This document shows positions 1 to 17,500 of a stretch of 22,865 nucleotides of DNA, in pieces. The notes beneath the pieces are model-generated. The model worked only from the letters and a program-made list of their open reading frames with translations. It was not told the origin of the DNA and did no database searches. The DNA is taken from assembly GCA_001579985.1 (NCBI GenBank), contig LRSR01004641.1, forward strand, positions 1-22,865. The letters are read 5' to 3'. This stretch comes from Hypsibius dujardini (taxonomy: Eukaryota > Tardigrada > Eutardigrada > Parachela > Hypsibiidae). A program made the position numbers and the translations under genes. Numbering within the stretch: the first letter of the stretch is position 1; every line of letters starts with the position of its first letter.

Positions 1-557
1 GTGTGAGCGCTGTGAAAATACTACAGCCAAAGGCACAGCTGACACCTCAAAGCCAGCAGGCACTACCGGATACAGCAAGTGACAGAACTGACCCCTGGTC
101 AGCAGGATGAAGTCACTGACACCTCCCGAACAAATGGAAGCATTCTTGCTTCTTAAATGAGTTCGTTTGGTCAGCTGGAGGTCAATCAGACACCAGAGGT
201 CAGTGTTACATTTTTCAGCCGGAATATAGTAGCAAACCAAGTAATTAGACAGGGTAATGCAAAACGGTAAGACAATAACTTTAAACAGGAAAAGCAATAA
301 AAACTAAAAAGCTGGTTCTTTGATGCCTTTGCTGACGATTCGTTACGAAGGCAGAACTTGGATGCAGTCTAGATATTTTTGGTAATGTTCCGAAAATGGA
401 ATACACCAGTGTACTGCATACACATTTTACGTATGAAATAAATAATTTCTGCATTGTATCCGGAGAAATAATGAGCAATGGTTAGCCAACCGTTCAGTCA
501 CTCCCGTTCTCGGCTAGCCGATCGAACAATGTCATCCGCCTTTTTATCCCCTGCATC
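1..557. other. Intergenic DNA downstream of the ACSS3-like gene
   Basis: No coding segment with splice-compatible homology was found here on either strand. The short open frames lack family features. The part nearest 557 should be the 3' UTR of the minus-strand ACSS3-like gene, but I did not find a canonical AATAAA in the sense orientation, so the poly(A) site is not placed. Confidence 0.5.
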
Positions 558-788
558 CTACGCGGATTTGGTGGATTTAGCGTATCCAATTTCTTGCAGT
601 GCGGTTTTTATTTCAGGATAAACACCCGGGTCCTCAATGGTGACCGGAATCTAAAAGCAGTGGAATTGCGCTCAAGATCTGTGCCATAGGTCGGCCTACG
701 ATCTTTCTTCAATCACCGGGCGTTTATTTGCCTCTCTGCCTGCCTTTCCGTCTGTCTCTCCGTCTGTCTCTCTGCCTGCCTGCCTGCC

Positions 789-839
<51 letters not shown>

Positions 840-2884
840 GTTTTCGTCACTTATATTCTACTACATACTATTGGGTTAAAACACCACACACACCTTGAGT
901 GGTTTGCTTTCTGCTAAATCCGCAAGACTGGCTCGTGCAATCTTTCCCGATCTCGTTTTGGGAAGTTTCGGCACTATACAGGCATACCGGAACGATGCTA
1001 TTGGTCCGATGTCAGCTCTGACAAGTTTGATCACTTCGGCTATAACATCCGCCGATTTTCCTTTGTATCCTAGCAAAACATGAACATTATTGTTCGAGTA
1101 ACTTCCACCGACAGTAAAAGAAATTTAGTGAGGTGAAAAAAGTGGAAACTAGTACGCTTACCGTTGGACAGAACAATGAAGCCAAGTGGGACCTGACCCT
1201 TCATCTTATCGCTCACTCCCACGACGGCGCAGTCGGCCACTTCAGGATGTCGGAGAATTGCCTGCCAGTAGCAAAAAACAATCATATGCTATGGCTGCTA
1301 GGACAAAAGAAGCTGTGAGAAGAAAGCTGGTAAGTCGAAAAAACCAACCTCTTCCAGAGCGGACGTCGAAATCCTACAACCAGAAACGTTGATGATGTCT
1401 GCCAGAGAAAAGAAAAACATGTATATAAAACACGAACGAAATAACTCCGATTTCGGTTGCTGGATCTTCCTACCGTCTACTCTGGAGAGAACGGACACGT
1501 ATCCATCTACATCAACCGTGCCGGCATCCATGGTGTCGTAATAGCCCTGAAACAGACATGAAATGTTACAGGACAAAAACATTAAGATGAGAAATAGTTC
1601 TTCGACTGGCAATCGTCTACCGTACTACCCTCAAACAGTTAAATAATGGACTCTTTAGTAGAAGCCGAAATCGAAAGTGGCGCTGAAAATGGTAATCTAC
1701 AGTAATTCCGACGTACTGGGTATTTGGTGAAATAGGCCTCTCTGAACTTTGTGTCATCTTCCCACAGGCCGGAAAAGTTTCCTGGCGGAAGTGGAAGCCT
1801 ACGAAACACCAGAATATGATCCGATTCCGACAGAAACTTTAGTTCCACCAGGGCATTTGGTGTTGGTGAGGTCCTTACTTGATGATTAGCCTTCCCAGCT
1901 CTCCCGGCTGTAAGGCCATGCCAGTTTCGGAGTCCACGACCCTAACTTGAGAAATACAATAATGTCAAACCGCCGAATTCCACAGAGAGAAAGGACGCGA
2001 ACTCGCACTGTCATAGCCAGGAACGGCATGTCCGGATGAATGTGCAGGAGGGTCCAGCGGCGAGCCCAGGCCAACGCAGGTTGAGGTGATGGGCCAGCCC
2101 GTCTCTGTTTGCCACCAGTTGTCCAGCGTAGGCGCACCAAACGCCGCTCTCGCCCAGTGCTTAGTTTCCTCATCGCAATGCTCGCCCGCGACGAATAGGT
2201 ACTGCAAGCTGAAAGTTAAATGAATTAAAACCGAAATTCTGGCAAGATATATTATTGCAGTATAATAGGGAGGAAGGTACCTGGTGATATCGTATTTGTC
2301 TTTGCATTCCATATGCGGATCCTTCAACGCCACGGCAAACGATTACATAGCAAAAGCCAACTGTCTTGAATTTCACTTCTGTGATGAAGGCAACACCCAC
2401 CTCTTGTCGTATGGCTCGAACAGAGGTCGGTGCAGCAAACATTCCACGCACGCCGTGTTTTTCGATCACGTTGAAGTAGCTTCCCGCATTCGGTGTTCCC
2501 GTTGGTTTCCCCTGAGACAAGGAAAAACTCCCTTGAATTCCTCATGCGTATAGACTTCTCAAATTTCACTCACTTCGTAAATGACGGAAGGATTGCGGTG
2601 CAATAACGGTCCGTACGCAATGTAAGAATGACCTGGGAAATTAAAACCACAGTCGTGCTTACTAAGCGATCTTACCTTTCACAAAGGCAAACTAGACAGT
2701 TTATAAAAACGTTTTTACCGACAACCCAGCCGAAATCACTTGCCGCCCACCAGGGGTCATCTGGTTTCATCCCCCAAACGTTGAACATCGACCAGTGCAG
2801 GGCAACTGCGTATCCTCCTGCAGGGCGTATGACAGCCTGAACAATAGAGACGGGCCGATACTGTTAAAGTTATTCAGTCAATCA

Positions 2885-2955
<71 letters not shown>

Positions 2956-4586
2956 AGTCTGTCTGTTAGTTTGTCTGTCAGTTTGTCTGTCATTCTTTCT
3001 GTCATTCCCTCTGTCTTTCCGTATGTTAGTCGTACCTTCGGCGCACCAGTAGTTCCGCTTGTGTAGATCAAGTACAAAGGGTCGTTTGCGTCCACTGCCA
3101 AACAATCAACCGGCCTGCCATCCGCCATACAATCGTTCCAATCTTGATCACGTCCCTTGACAAATTTAGGTTTCTCCTACAAAGCAAAAAAAAACCGAAG
3201 CATAGAATGTTGCCGTTTGTCGTCCAGAAGAAAAGGGGGACAAACCAGTCCGGGACGTTGGAAAACGATGCAATGCTTCGGTTGGTGCTTCGCCATTCCA
3301 ATCGCCTCGTCTACGATCATTTTGTAATCAACTGGTCGTCCCCGTTCAATGCCACAGGAACCACAAATCACCGCGACAGCCTATTAATAAGTCACAAGTA
3401 AGGCCTGCTGCGGTGCAAAAGTTGTCTGAAATTTCCATGCAAGCATGGTCTCGTACTTTTTAAGAAATACGGTTTACTACGTGATACGACTGTGGTGTGA
3501 GTACTAGTACCTTCGCGTGTGATATCCGGGTCGCAAGTTCTTTCGCAGCAAACCCTCCAAAAACCGTGGAATGAATCGCTCCGATCCGTGAGCAGGCGAG
3601 CATTGCGACGACTGCTTCCGGAATCATAGGCATGTACACGATGACACGGTCGCCTTTCTGGACCCCGATGGACCGCAAATAACCCGCCAGATGAGTCACC
3701 TGTTGATCGAAATGCCGGCCATACAATATAGCGCTATTCTAGCAGCAGATTGGATTTGCTTGATCGATCGATTGATTGAAAGAGTGGAAATAGTTCTGTT
3801 GTTATTACAACCACGTTCGATTGATTGATTGATGTATTCGACCAATTAAGACTCACGATTTAACCGCCGAAGCAACTTCATATGACACAGTCCGTACGTA
3901 CCCGGTGTAGCAGTTCTTTATACGTTATGGAGGTTGTGGAGTCGGTAACGGGACTGGCGTGGATAAGCGCAACTCTGTCGCCATTCCCGTCGTCACAATG
4001 CCGATCGAGTGCGTTATAGCAAACGCTGATTTTCCCTCCCGAAAACCTGCTGACATACGATATTACTGCGCGCTCTCACGTACCACCCATACTATGGCGT
4101 GCACCATAGGCATACACTTCCTCATTACGCATCTTGGGGAACGCACCATTTGGAGTAGGGTGAATTAGCGTCCTCCAGAACAGTGTCGTACTGCTTCTCC
4201 CACACCAACGCTTGAGCCGCTTCATGCCAGAAATCCTGCGCAATGCATCTTATTAGGGTGCTTTTCAGGTTTGCATTTCAATAATGAATGTGATGATGAC
4301 CAAACGTAAACAGGGAAAATATTGTGGGTGATTGCTCGATGTCTGTGTGAAAACAAAAATGTACCTCCGGTCTCGTGAGCGATTTTAAATATTCCTTGAA
4401 GTAGACATCCTTGATGGCAGGAGCACCTGATGAGTTGGGCTCTTGCAGGGCTCTCCGACTGATGGCAGTTCCCGTGGAATGTTCGCGCTGCTGGAGAAAC
4501 AGGCGATCGAGACGATTCACGGAGATTCGCAGCCACGTTTGTTGGCCGGCCAAAAGGGACTTTGTCCATGTTAATTGCAAACGCAT
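558..4586 (-). CDS. ACSS3: ACSS3-like mitochondrial propionyl/acetyl-CoA synthetase, 18 exons
   Basis: AMP-forming short-chain acyl-CoA synthetase: carboxylate + ATP + CoA gives acyl-CoA + AMP + PPi; ACSS3 is a mitochondrial enzyme that prefers propionate. Exons on the minus strand: 4586-4365, 4235-4147, 4046-3902, 3699-3511, 3380-3246, 3176-3036, 2836-2719, 2632-2574, 2511-2401, 2321-2281, 2208-2009, 1945-1879, 1798-1717, 1546-1474, 1398-1349, 1261-1162, 1069-894, 650-558. They sum to 2091 nt, 696 aa, against 686 in human ACSS3 (from memory). Visible motifs: WFSGGKISVCYNALDRH near the N-terminus, VYMPMIPEAV and IGAIHSTVFGGFAAKEL, adenylate-binding YTSGTTGAPK (298-307), WWAASDFGWVVG, DNWWQTETGWPI, KLPLPPGNFSGLW, SRVDDIINVSG, and PKTRSGK, whose lysine (K650) is the conserved catalytic/acetylated residue. 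The first 50 residues are Arg-rich and almost free of acidic residues, as in a mitochondrial presequence. All 17 introns fit GT...AG; the exon 5 donor (gtttgt) is weak. Introns 6 and 17 carry CTGT arrays. The gene diverges from Bora. Confidence 0.93.
720..838. repeat. (CTGT)n microsatellite in ACSS3-like intron 17
   Basis: Degenerate CTGC/CTGT/CCGT units pass into a perfect CTGT run of about 50 bases at roughly 785-838. It lies between the donor at 893 and the acceptor at 651, so in the sense direction of the gene it is an ACAG repeat starting about 55 bases inside the intron. Confidence 0.95.
2880..3020. repeat. (CTGT)n microsatellite in ACSS3-like intron 6
   Basis: Nearly pure CTGT units at 2886-2955, then variants with CAGT, TAGT and CATT up to about 3020. 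It fills most of the 199-base intron (3035-2837). In gene sense it is an ACAG repeat that begins about 15-20 bases after the donor. Confidence 0.95.
3756..3834. repeat. GATT/GATC tetranucleotide repeats in ACSS3-like intron 3
   Basis: Two short clusters of GATT/GATC units, near 3759-3778 and 3818-3832, inside the 202-base intron between exons 3 and 4. The same unit recurs in Bora intron 1, IARS2 intron 1 and KNL1 intron 2. Confidence 0.7.
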
Positions 4587-4819
4587 TGTGCAAACGCATA
4601 CAAGAGGCCTGCAAAGGATGCTGATTGATTAGGTAGTGTCCATATGGCGGTCTGTGGAATGGCCAGAAAATAAGGTGATAAGGTTTGAAAACCACGAAAT
4701 ACGGCATGGCGGCTGATTATAGAGCATTTGCCAAAAAACAGCAGATTATCAGCTGTCAAATCGGTGACGTTGCAAACAGGGAAAAACACTTAGCGCCGCT
4801 TTGCGCGGGTGCGCTTTTA

Positions 4820-4847
4820 CGCCTACGGTGACGCTTTACCGTGGGCG
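4820..4847. other. 10-bp inverted repeat (stem-loop) in the divergent promoter region
   Basis: CGCCTACGGT (4820-4829) and ACCGTGGGCG (4838-4847) pair over 10 positions with one T/G wobble, around an 8-base loop. It may be a palindromic protein-binding site or chance; no function is recognised. Confidence 0.45.
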
Positions 4848-5181
4848 ATCTAACTTGATTCATTGATAAAGGGTTTCTTCTGCAAAACAGCCAATACTAC
4901 TCAAGCAGGAGGCTCAATAAACGATATTTACTGACAGCTGACACTCAGTTTTCTTAGGATTTCATGACCATTTTAAATGAAACAAGCAAGCTCGCAAGTA
5001 GAAGTCGTAATTGGCAGTTGTCTTAAAGCGTGTCATCGTCGGAAGAGTTGCTCCACTAACTGCACGCAAGTGACGCAGCGCCACAAACCACAATGCCATC
5101 TACCGGCAGCTTCACCAGCCTTCGTTATCTCTAATTTTCAACGACCGCGTTTTGCGCCTGTTTCTCTTGACTGAATATAAA

Positions 5182-5224
5182 TTCGCATACTGCGCGCGCT
5201 GCGCATACTGCACATACTGCGCAT
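5182..5224. repeat. CATACTG-type short repeats 0.2 kb upstream of Bora
   Basis: Three GCATACTG or CATACTG units, linked by alternating GCGC segments, sit about 215-255 bases upstream of the Bora ATG. The TGCGCA steps loosely resemble NRF-1-type sites but do not match the full consensus. It may be a clustered transcription-factor site. Confidence 0.45.
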
Positions 5225-5438
5225 TTTGGTTTCTCAGAATTTCCAATGTCTTTGTTTTGCTTTGTTCGAAGGTTTCTATTTGCTCTTTCATAACATGAGA
5301 CTAGTCTTTCCCGCTATTTTTATGCCTCCCGTCTATTACTAGTAGTATCCGTACACTTTTTCATTCCAATATCCTATTATACGGCTCACAGCGGCCGAAT
5401 TAAAATCACATTGGGATTTTTGAGTTTTTTTTAGCGAC

Positions 5439-7276
5439 ATGTTTTCCACGCCAAAATCGAAAGTATGGATCCGATCGGATGAGGATGCATCAACAACAAC
5501 AACAACGGCTGCCCTAGCTCAGCGGGGAGCAGTGCAATTTGTTCATGACGATAATAATAGCGATGCGGGATCCGGGCTGCCAAAATCTGCGGCAAGGAAT
5601 CCCGCTTTGCGGCAGCATCTTCGCACATTTAATTCGCTGGTGAAGCGGGACAGCTGCACATTTGTTCGAAAGGACAAGGAAATCGCAGCTTCTTCCCCGA
5701 CGCAGTTGGTACAGAAAAACGTCACACGAGCTGAGGATGCAACAAAAAGTCCATTTAGGCCGTTATCAATTGGAAAAAGCCCGAGTGGAAGGTAAGTGCG
5801 GATTGTCGATTATAAGTTTTGACCAACGTTGTCAGTAATTTATGGTTTCGATTTGTGACTGATTGGTTGATTGATTCGTTTGTGTGTCGGTTAAGTCAGA
5901 AACCGGCTCACTAGATTGATTGATTAGTTTGTCGAATCACTGGCGGAGATTGATTTGTTAGCGGTCGATCGATCGATTGATTGATATTTCTTTATACTCG
6001 CAAATATAACACCGTGATTTTATAGCAAAGGGCTACCGCTACAGCGTAACGCCACCCTTGCCGCATTCCGTCCATCTACACCAAAACGGGTTAAGCTTCG
6101 AAAGTATCGCACGGAGCCCTTCATCATTGCGCTACGGGACGAAATCAAAAAGACCACAGGCATTCATCCCAAGACGCCGGAGAAGGAGGACAATCCTTTT
6201 GAGCTGCATGATCTGCCAGGAGCGATGTCGCGATCGTGGCTGAGTCCTACCGATTTCAATTCCCAGCTGGAGACATCGCCGGATTTCAAATGGTCTATTG
6301 GTACGAGAGTGTTTTTTGCGAGTCTCAGCGTATGTCTCTTAACTAGTCTGTCATTTATTAGTCTGCTTGTCTGTATGTCTGTGTCTATCTGCCTGTGTCA
6401 GTCTGTCTATTCGGGTATCTGTCTGCATCTGTCAGTCTTTCCATCTGCCTGTCTGTCTGTTTGTTCTGTTTGTCTGTCTGCTTCATTGTTCATCTGCCTG
6501 TCCTTCTGTCTATCAGTCAGTGATCTGGCTAGTCGGATGGCAGCTTCGGTCTGTAACTGTCTCTAAATTCGTGCGTTCTAATAACCGTGTTACTTTCTGC
6601 TGCCGTAGTTGCAAGACTGCTTGTCGATATGTCTTATACCCCTCTACTTGCCCATTGTATTGTCTTTCTTTATCATTTTGGTTGGTTAATATGACCAATT
6701 AACCGAATTTCAATTTCAGACCACATGGCGACTCTCCATCCGGTTGACATCGACCATCACGACATCATCCGGACGGAATACCTCAAGCATGTCCAAACCG
6801 AGTCCGACGAAGACGACGCACAGGAAAATATCATGCGTTTCTTCGGCGCGAAAGATGTCCACCTACCGTCTCCGATATCGCGTCAAAACACCCCAAAGAA
6901 CTGGTCACCGTCATCGCCGACACGATTGACCGGTGTCGATCAGCGAAAACAGCGGGACTATCCCAAGACACGTGGTACCGGCGTTGAAATGAAAGATGCC
7001 TCATGCCAAACAGATGTCCAAATCCCGCCTGGTTTCGACTTTGAAAAATATTTTGCCGACTTTAAATTGGGGCAGCAATTGCGACGCAGCAGCTCGTCAG
7101 GGAGTGTTCGTCGACGGCTCTTCGCCGGCATGGAGACCTCTTCGACGAATCTGTCATGTATGGATGCCGCCGCTAACGTTTCGACAGGATTCGTGTTTGG
7201 CTCGCAGTCCAATCAACCATTTAGCTCGACGACCAACGGCGACGACTCTCAATTGAATGGCTTCGACTTAAGTTAG
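5439..7276 (+). CDS. BORA: Bora (protein aurora borealis) orthologue, 3 exons
   Basis: Bora is the Cdk1-phosphorylated cofactor that lets Aurora A phosphorylate the Plk1 activation loop at mitotic entry. Exons 5439-5791, 6026-6300 and 6720-7276; phases fit and total 1185 nt, 394 aa. The conserved core is plain: NPFELHDLP (174-182), LSP (190-192), TSPDFKWSID (201-210, matching human FRWSID), then HPVDIDHHDI matching human NPVEIDAEDI, DVHLPSPIS, MKDASCQTDVQIPPGFDFE matching the DAACQT...LPVDFNLE block, and SSSGSVRRRLF matching SSSSLRRKLF. There are many Ser/Thr-Pro Cdk-type sites. Two oddities: NPFE sits at residue 174 instead of about 23, so there is a roughly 150-residue N-terminal extension; and the protein is shorter than human Bora (559 aa, from memory), ending soon after RRLF with no DSGxxT degron visible. 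The start is the first ATG of exon 1; no upstream coding exon was seen. Confidence 0.88.
5858..5986. repeat. TTGA/GATT repeats in Bora intron 1
   Basis: Interspersed GATT and TTGA units across the middle of the 234-base intron (5792-6025), ending in a GATC/GATT run at about 5966-5985. Confidence 0.7.
6328..6516. repeat. Degenerate (CTGT)n array in Bora intron 2
   Basis: CTGT/CTGC/CAGT units occupy the 5' half of the 419-base intron (6301-6719), starting about 30 bases after the donor GTACGAG. Short Cys/Leu/Ser-rich open frames across it are repeat artefacts. Confidence 0.9.
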
Positions 7277-13491
<6,215 letters not shown>

Positions 13492-14504
13492 AAGCCGAAA
13501 TCTCTTTCACACCCTTACTTCGCTTTTTACTTAGTGTTTATGTTGAAGAACCGGTTGAACAGTACGTTTCCGTTGGGACTCTTCACTCCTGATATAATGT
13601 ACCCACGAACTATTGTTTGGGGGGATAATCAGTCAGGAGCTTCCGGTCCAGAACTTGATGTACTCTGACCTTTTTTTACACTGTGCAGTAACAGTTTGTG
13701 TATTTGCCACCTGATGCGTGCTTTCCTTTTCGGTTATGTTTCTGGGCTCTTCGTACGTTCATAGAGAGATTTACCGCTTATCTTTACTTATCCGTCAAGC
13801 AGTCTGGAAATTCTCACGAAATCACGCCGATAGATAGATCATGTACAACAGGCAGACTACAGTTTTGAGGATACGTCAGGGTCAGAGGATCGCCCGATCA
13901 TTGTGGATGGAAATTACTGAATTGGGATTTGGGAGTCTTACGCGTTCGAGTGACTTTTTCGTAATCAATTAATCGATCCCTCATCAGGTGAGGCTCTTGA
14001 TTGCTCCGCGGTCTTAATTTACGGTACATTTGCCAGATTAAGATGGCACTGACAGTTGAGTAGCACCGGGGCCTACTTCCCGGCGGTCGGTAATCAAAAT
14101 AGTGCTTTTTATTTCAGGGAGAATTCACTACAGAACCGCCGCACTGTAAAGCGGAATTTAAGGTGCTTACCGTTAAACTGCGACTCATTTCTACTTGTAC
14201 TGCGTTAAACAAGTGAGCAGTTAGCGAAATTTCACAAATCCATTGTTGCTCTTCTTCTTTGATATTTTGTAGACCAGAGATGCTTTCTCGAATTTACTAC
14301 TTTACTTTACTAGTGCTTCCTTTAGTTTTATGACATCGGAAAAAATTGTGGAGATCTGTGTTTTATCGAGCGTCTGAAATCAAGTCACCATGCCGCATTT
14401 GTGATCGGAATATTTATTTTGTAAATTTTCGATGAAAAAGTGTGGTTAAAAAAAAGGAGCCTTTTCTGTTTTGGGCTGGGAAATTCTGAGAAATTGGAGG
14501 AATC
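13492..14504. other. Intergenic region between IARS2 and KNL1
   Basis: No coding exon, RNA gene or long repeat was recognised in this 1.0-kb stretch, which should hold the IARS2 3' UTR and the KNL1 promoter and 5' UTR. No canonical AATAAA signal was found. Confidence 0.5.
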
Positions 14505-17500
14505 ATGGCTGACGGACATTTTAGGTGAGTGATTCATTTCGTCTAAGAATCAACCTGGTTGTCAGCTGAGTGAAAAAGACTTCGTTCAAAGTGAAAGAGT
14601 TTATTTTTCATCTTTTTTACGTTTTGCTTTTTGCTTTTTGCAGGAATTTAGGAGGACCTTCTGCACTGCCTGTTCCGGCTGCACGGAAACGCCGATCATC
14701 TGTGAGTTTCAAGTGATTGGTCCAATTTGGGTGAAGCCGGAAAGATTAGCTTGGGGCTTGGGCAATGAAGTTTTTCCAGTTACTCAAGAGGTGCAGCCGG
14801 TTGATTGATAGGTTGAATTGATGAACTGGGGCTGGCTCTTTGATTGAATGATTACTTGGTTCTGGACAAGTCACTTACGAATTGCCAACGACTCGGTCGA
14901 CTTGTTGATTTATCGAAGCTGCGTTTGTTAGTGAGGTTTAACTACAACTATTTTGTCCACCTGCAGATTCTGAAAGTCGGCCTGCCACTTCCTTCGCTCG
15001 GCAACGAGACCATTGCACCAGCTCGTAGACGAATCAGCTTCGCCAGTCACTTTGAACTCAGGTTTTAATTGCCCCATTCGGCTGCTTGTCTCTCTGTTTC
15101 TTTGTCTCTTTCTCTGGCTCTGTCTGCTTAGCTGCCTGGCTGGCTCTCTGTCTATATGTCACTGCGCCTGTTTGTCTTTCTCTGTCTGACTGTCTGTCTG
15201 TCTGATTGTCTGTCTGTTTGTCTGTCTGTTTGTTTGTCTGTCTGTTGTTTGTTTGTCTGTGTCTGTCTGTCTGTCTGTGTCTGTCGACTGTCTGCTGACT
15301 GCCTGTGTCGATCAGTCATCTCACAACTCCTACTCCCCCAGAAACTACGACGTTCAAGAATGCGGTCTGTACGAGGACCTGCCGCAGTACCACCAAGTAA
15401 AAAATGTGGATCACACATCACCTGTCCCGGTCCAGGAACGAGAAGAAGGACAGTGGCTGGTAGCCGTCACGGAAGTGAGCATGCACAATCCCAGTCTGAA
15501 CTTTACCGCGGCGGACGCCACCGGTCTCCACGATTTCGCGCATATTACTATGGACGGCATGGAGCTGGAAGGCGAAGTGTCCCGCATCTCTAATGTCATC
15601 AAGTTTGCCCGAAACATGAATGCCGCTAACCGGACCATCATCGGTGCTGTTGATATGGAAATCTCCCAGGTGGCCGAAGACGATGACGCTGATGTAAGTT
15701 CGACGAACGCTTGATTTATGTTATCCAGAGACCTCTATGCGTTCGTCGAGCTGGGATCGATCTAAATTAAAATTAAAGTGTTTTATATAAGCTATTTTAT
15801 TTTAGCTAAATTAAAGTATGAGTAAGAATTCTAATAATAATCTTTCTTTTTTTTAGTTTTTTTTTCTCCACTCCTGATTTGAATAGTATCAAGTAAAACT
15901 GACTAAAATTAGTCTTGGCGTGTTCTAATATATTCAAAATATTCCATTGTTATTGTATGATGATAACGTCTCATTTGGCTATTGGAAAATCATCTGTTCT
16001 TTTCACTTTACGAACACATGCGACGATACTTGCTGCTTTTATTAAAATTTTCCTGAGCTGTGCGTTAGTTGATAGTTTTGCGATTGCAGACCTATGGTGA
16101 TCGCAGTACTTCCTCACTCGACGGCGGCCAACACAACAAATCCATGTTCCATGGCGGTGAAGAGACGAGCAACATGTCGCTCTCCGACACGAGCAGTCAC
16201 CCAATTCACGTCAACAATTTGGGAACAGGAGACGGGGACGATTTCAATGTGCTCATGGATTTACCAGTGGCGGAGAGATTGTTTGAGCAACCGGCACATG
16301 AACCGTCCATAATGGATATGAGTCTGTCTCCATTAGACGCGACCAAACGGGACTCTAATGAAATGGCACAGGATTCTTCGTCGGAGCAGGGCACGTTGAA
16401 TTGCTCTCACGAAATGGATATCTCCCGTGAGAGTGCGCTTGCTCCTATCGAACAGCCGGTTCCGTTGGCTGTTGCGGACCCTGTTAGCAGCTTGTCAGAT
16501 AACGACATGAGCATGCCTCGTGAAGAAGTCGCTGCTTTGATTGATGGAATTCCTGCGGCAGTCGAGGCTGCTGCCTCAGCGGAACCGGAGCAGTCACACG
16601 ACGACTTGCGTCCCTTGCACGTAAGCATCCCGCCTGAGATTGAGGCCGAATTCGCTGCCATGATGCAGGCTAGTACAATTCCGGATAGTATCGTCGTGAC
16701 GGAGGAGGGAGAAGGGGAGGATATGGAAATGTCGCAGGAGGATTTGCCGGAATGGAATGTCATCCCGCGCGTTGCGGTATCACACGATCCAGAAGTGACT
16801 CAAATGGATGTAATTGCGAACGACATGGACATTTCCGAGGACGTGGTCAATGAGACGTCTGGCATGGGAGGAAGCAGTACGTTGATCGTTCGTAGATTAG
16901 GTCCATGATGGGAACTCAAGTTTATCTTATCGGAGTTTCCTTGTGAATTTACTCTTTAATTTAGTTTAATTTAAAACTGAGATAGTCAGAACTAAATTTT
17001 TAGGTTTCAAATGGAGTTTTTGTAAAATCCTGTTTTTCGTCGGATTATCTTCCGGAATTGCTTGATCGACGGCTTTAGATGTCTGGTGACTGTTACAGTG
17101 CCGTGTTATACGTGCAGTACGTTGATTTCCAGGTCTCAACTCCAACGAGTGCGACCCCAATGAGTCCACCCTTCGAAGTCCCACTCACACGGGCGTGAAA
17201 CGACCTGCACCGATTCGGACAGTCTCCCCGGGAGCCAAAAAGACCACACCTGACTTGCATCGAGTTGGACCGTCAACCGCCAACTCCTACATCACTCAAA
17301 CTACTCGTAAGATCAAAACCAAGTTTGCTATTTAATCCCCAGCACTTGCTCCACAACTGGCATTCCACTTTATAGTAGACAGTAATCCCGGAATTGCAAA
17401 CAGCCGTCTCAGCGTAATTGTCCAACAAAAAGCTCAACCTTCCCCGGAAGCGGATCATTCGCTGATGCTGCATCAGGAAGGAGAAGGGGGCACCTTCAAG

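Larger units (their letters stand above)
4587..5438. promoter_or_regulatory. Divergent intergenic region between ACSS3-like and Bora
   Basis: The start codons of the ACSS3-like gene (minus) and Bora (plus) are 852 bases apart and point away from each other, so this region should hold both promoters. Visible inside are GC-rich blocks around 4794-4850 with an E2F-like TTTGCGCGGG (4799-4808), a stem-loop at 4820-4847, and a CATACTG repeat near 5182-5224. I see no convincing TATA box. A T-rich run ending in AG lies 4 bases before the Bora ATG and looks like a 3' splice site. Promoter function is inferred from position only. Confidence 0.5.

Noticed and set aside
2795-3128. Open frames rich in Cys-Leu-Ser-Val or Thr-Asp-Arg-Gln over CTGT arrays (also near 6225-6702, 9869-10198, 11842-12189, 15152-15593)
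   Set aside because: A four-base repeat stays open in several frames. These lie in introns of well-supported genes and have no other protein features.
4571-4789. Minus-strand frame upstream of the ACSS3-like start as an extra N-terminal exon
   Set aside because: It is in another frame from exon 1, has no family similarity, and exon 1 already begins with a presequence-like segment.
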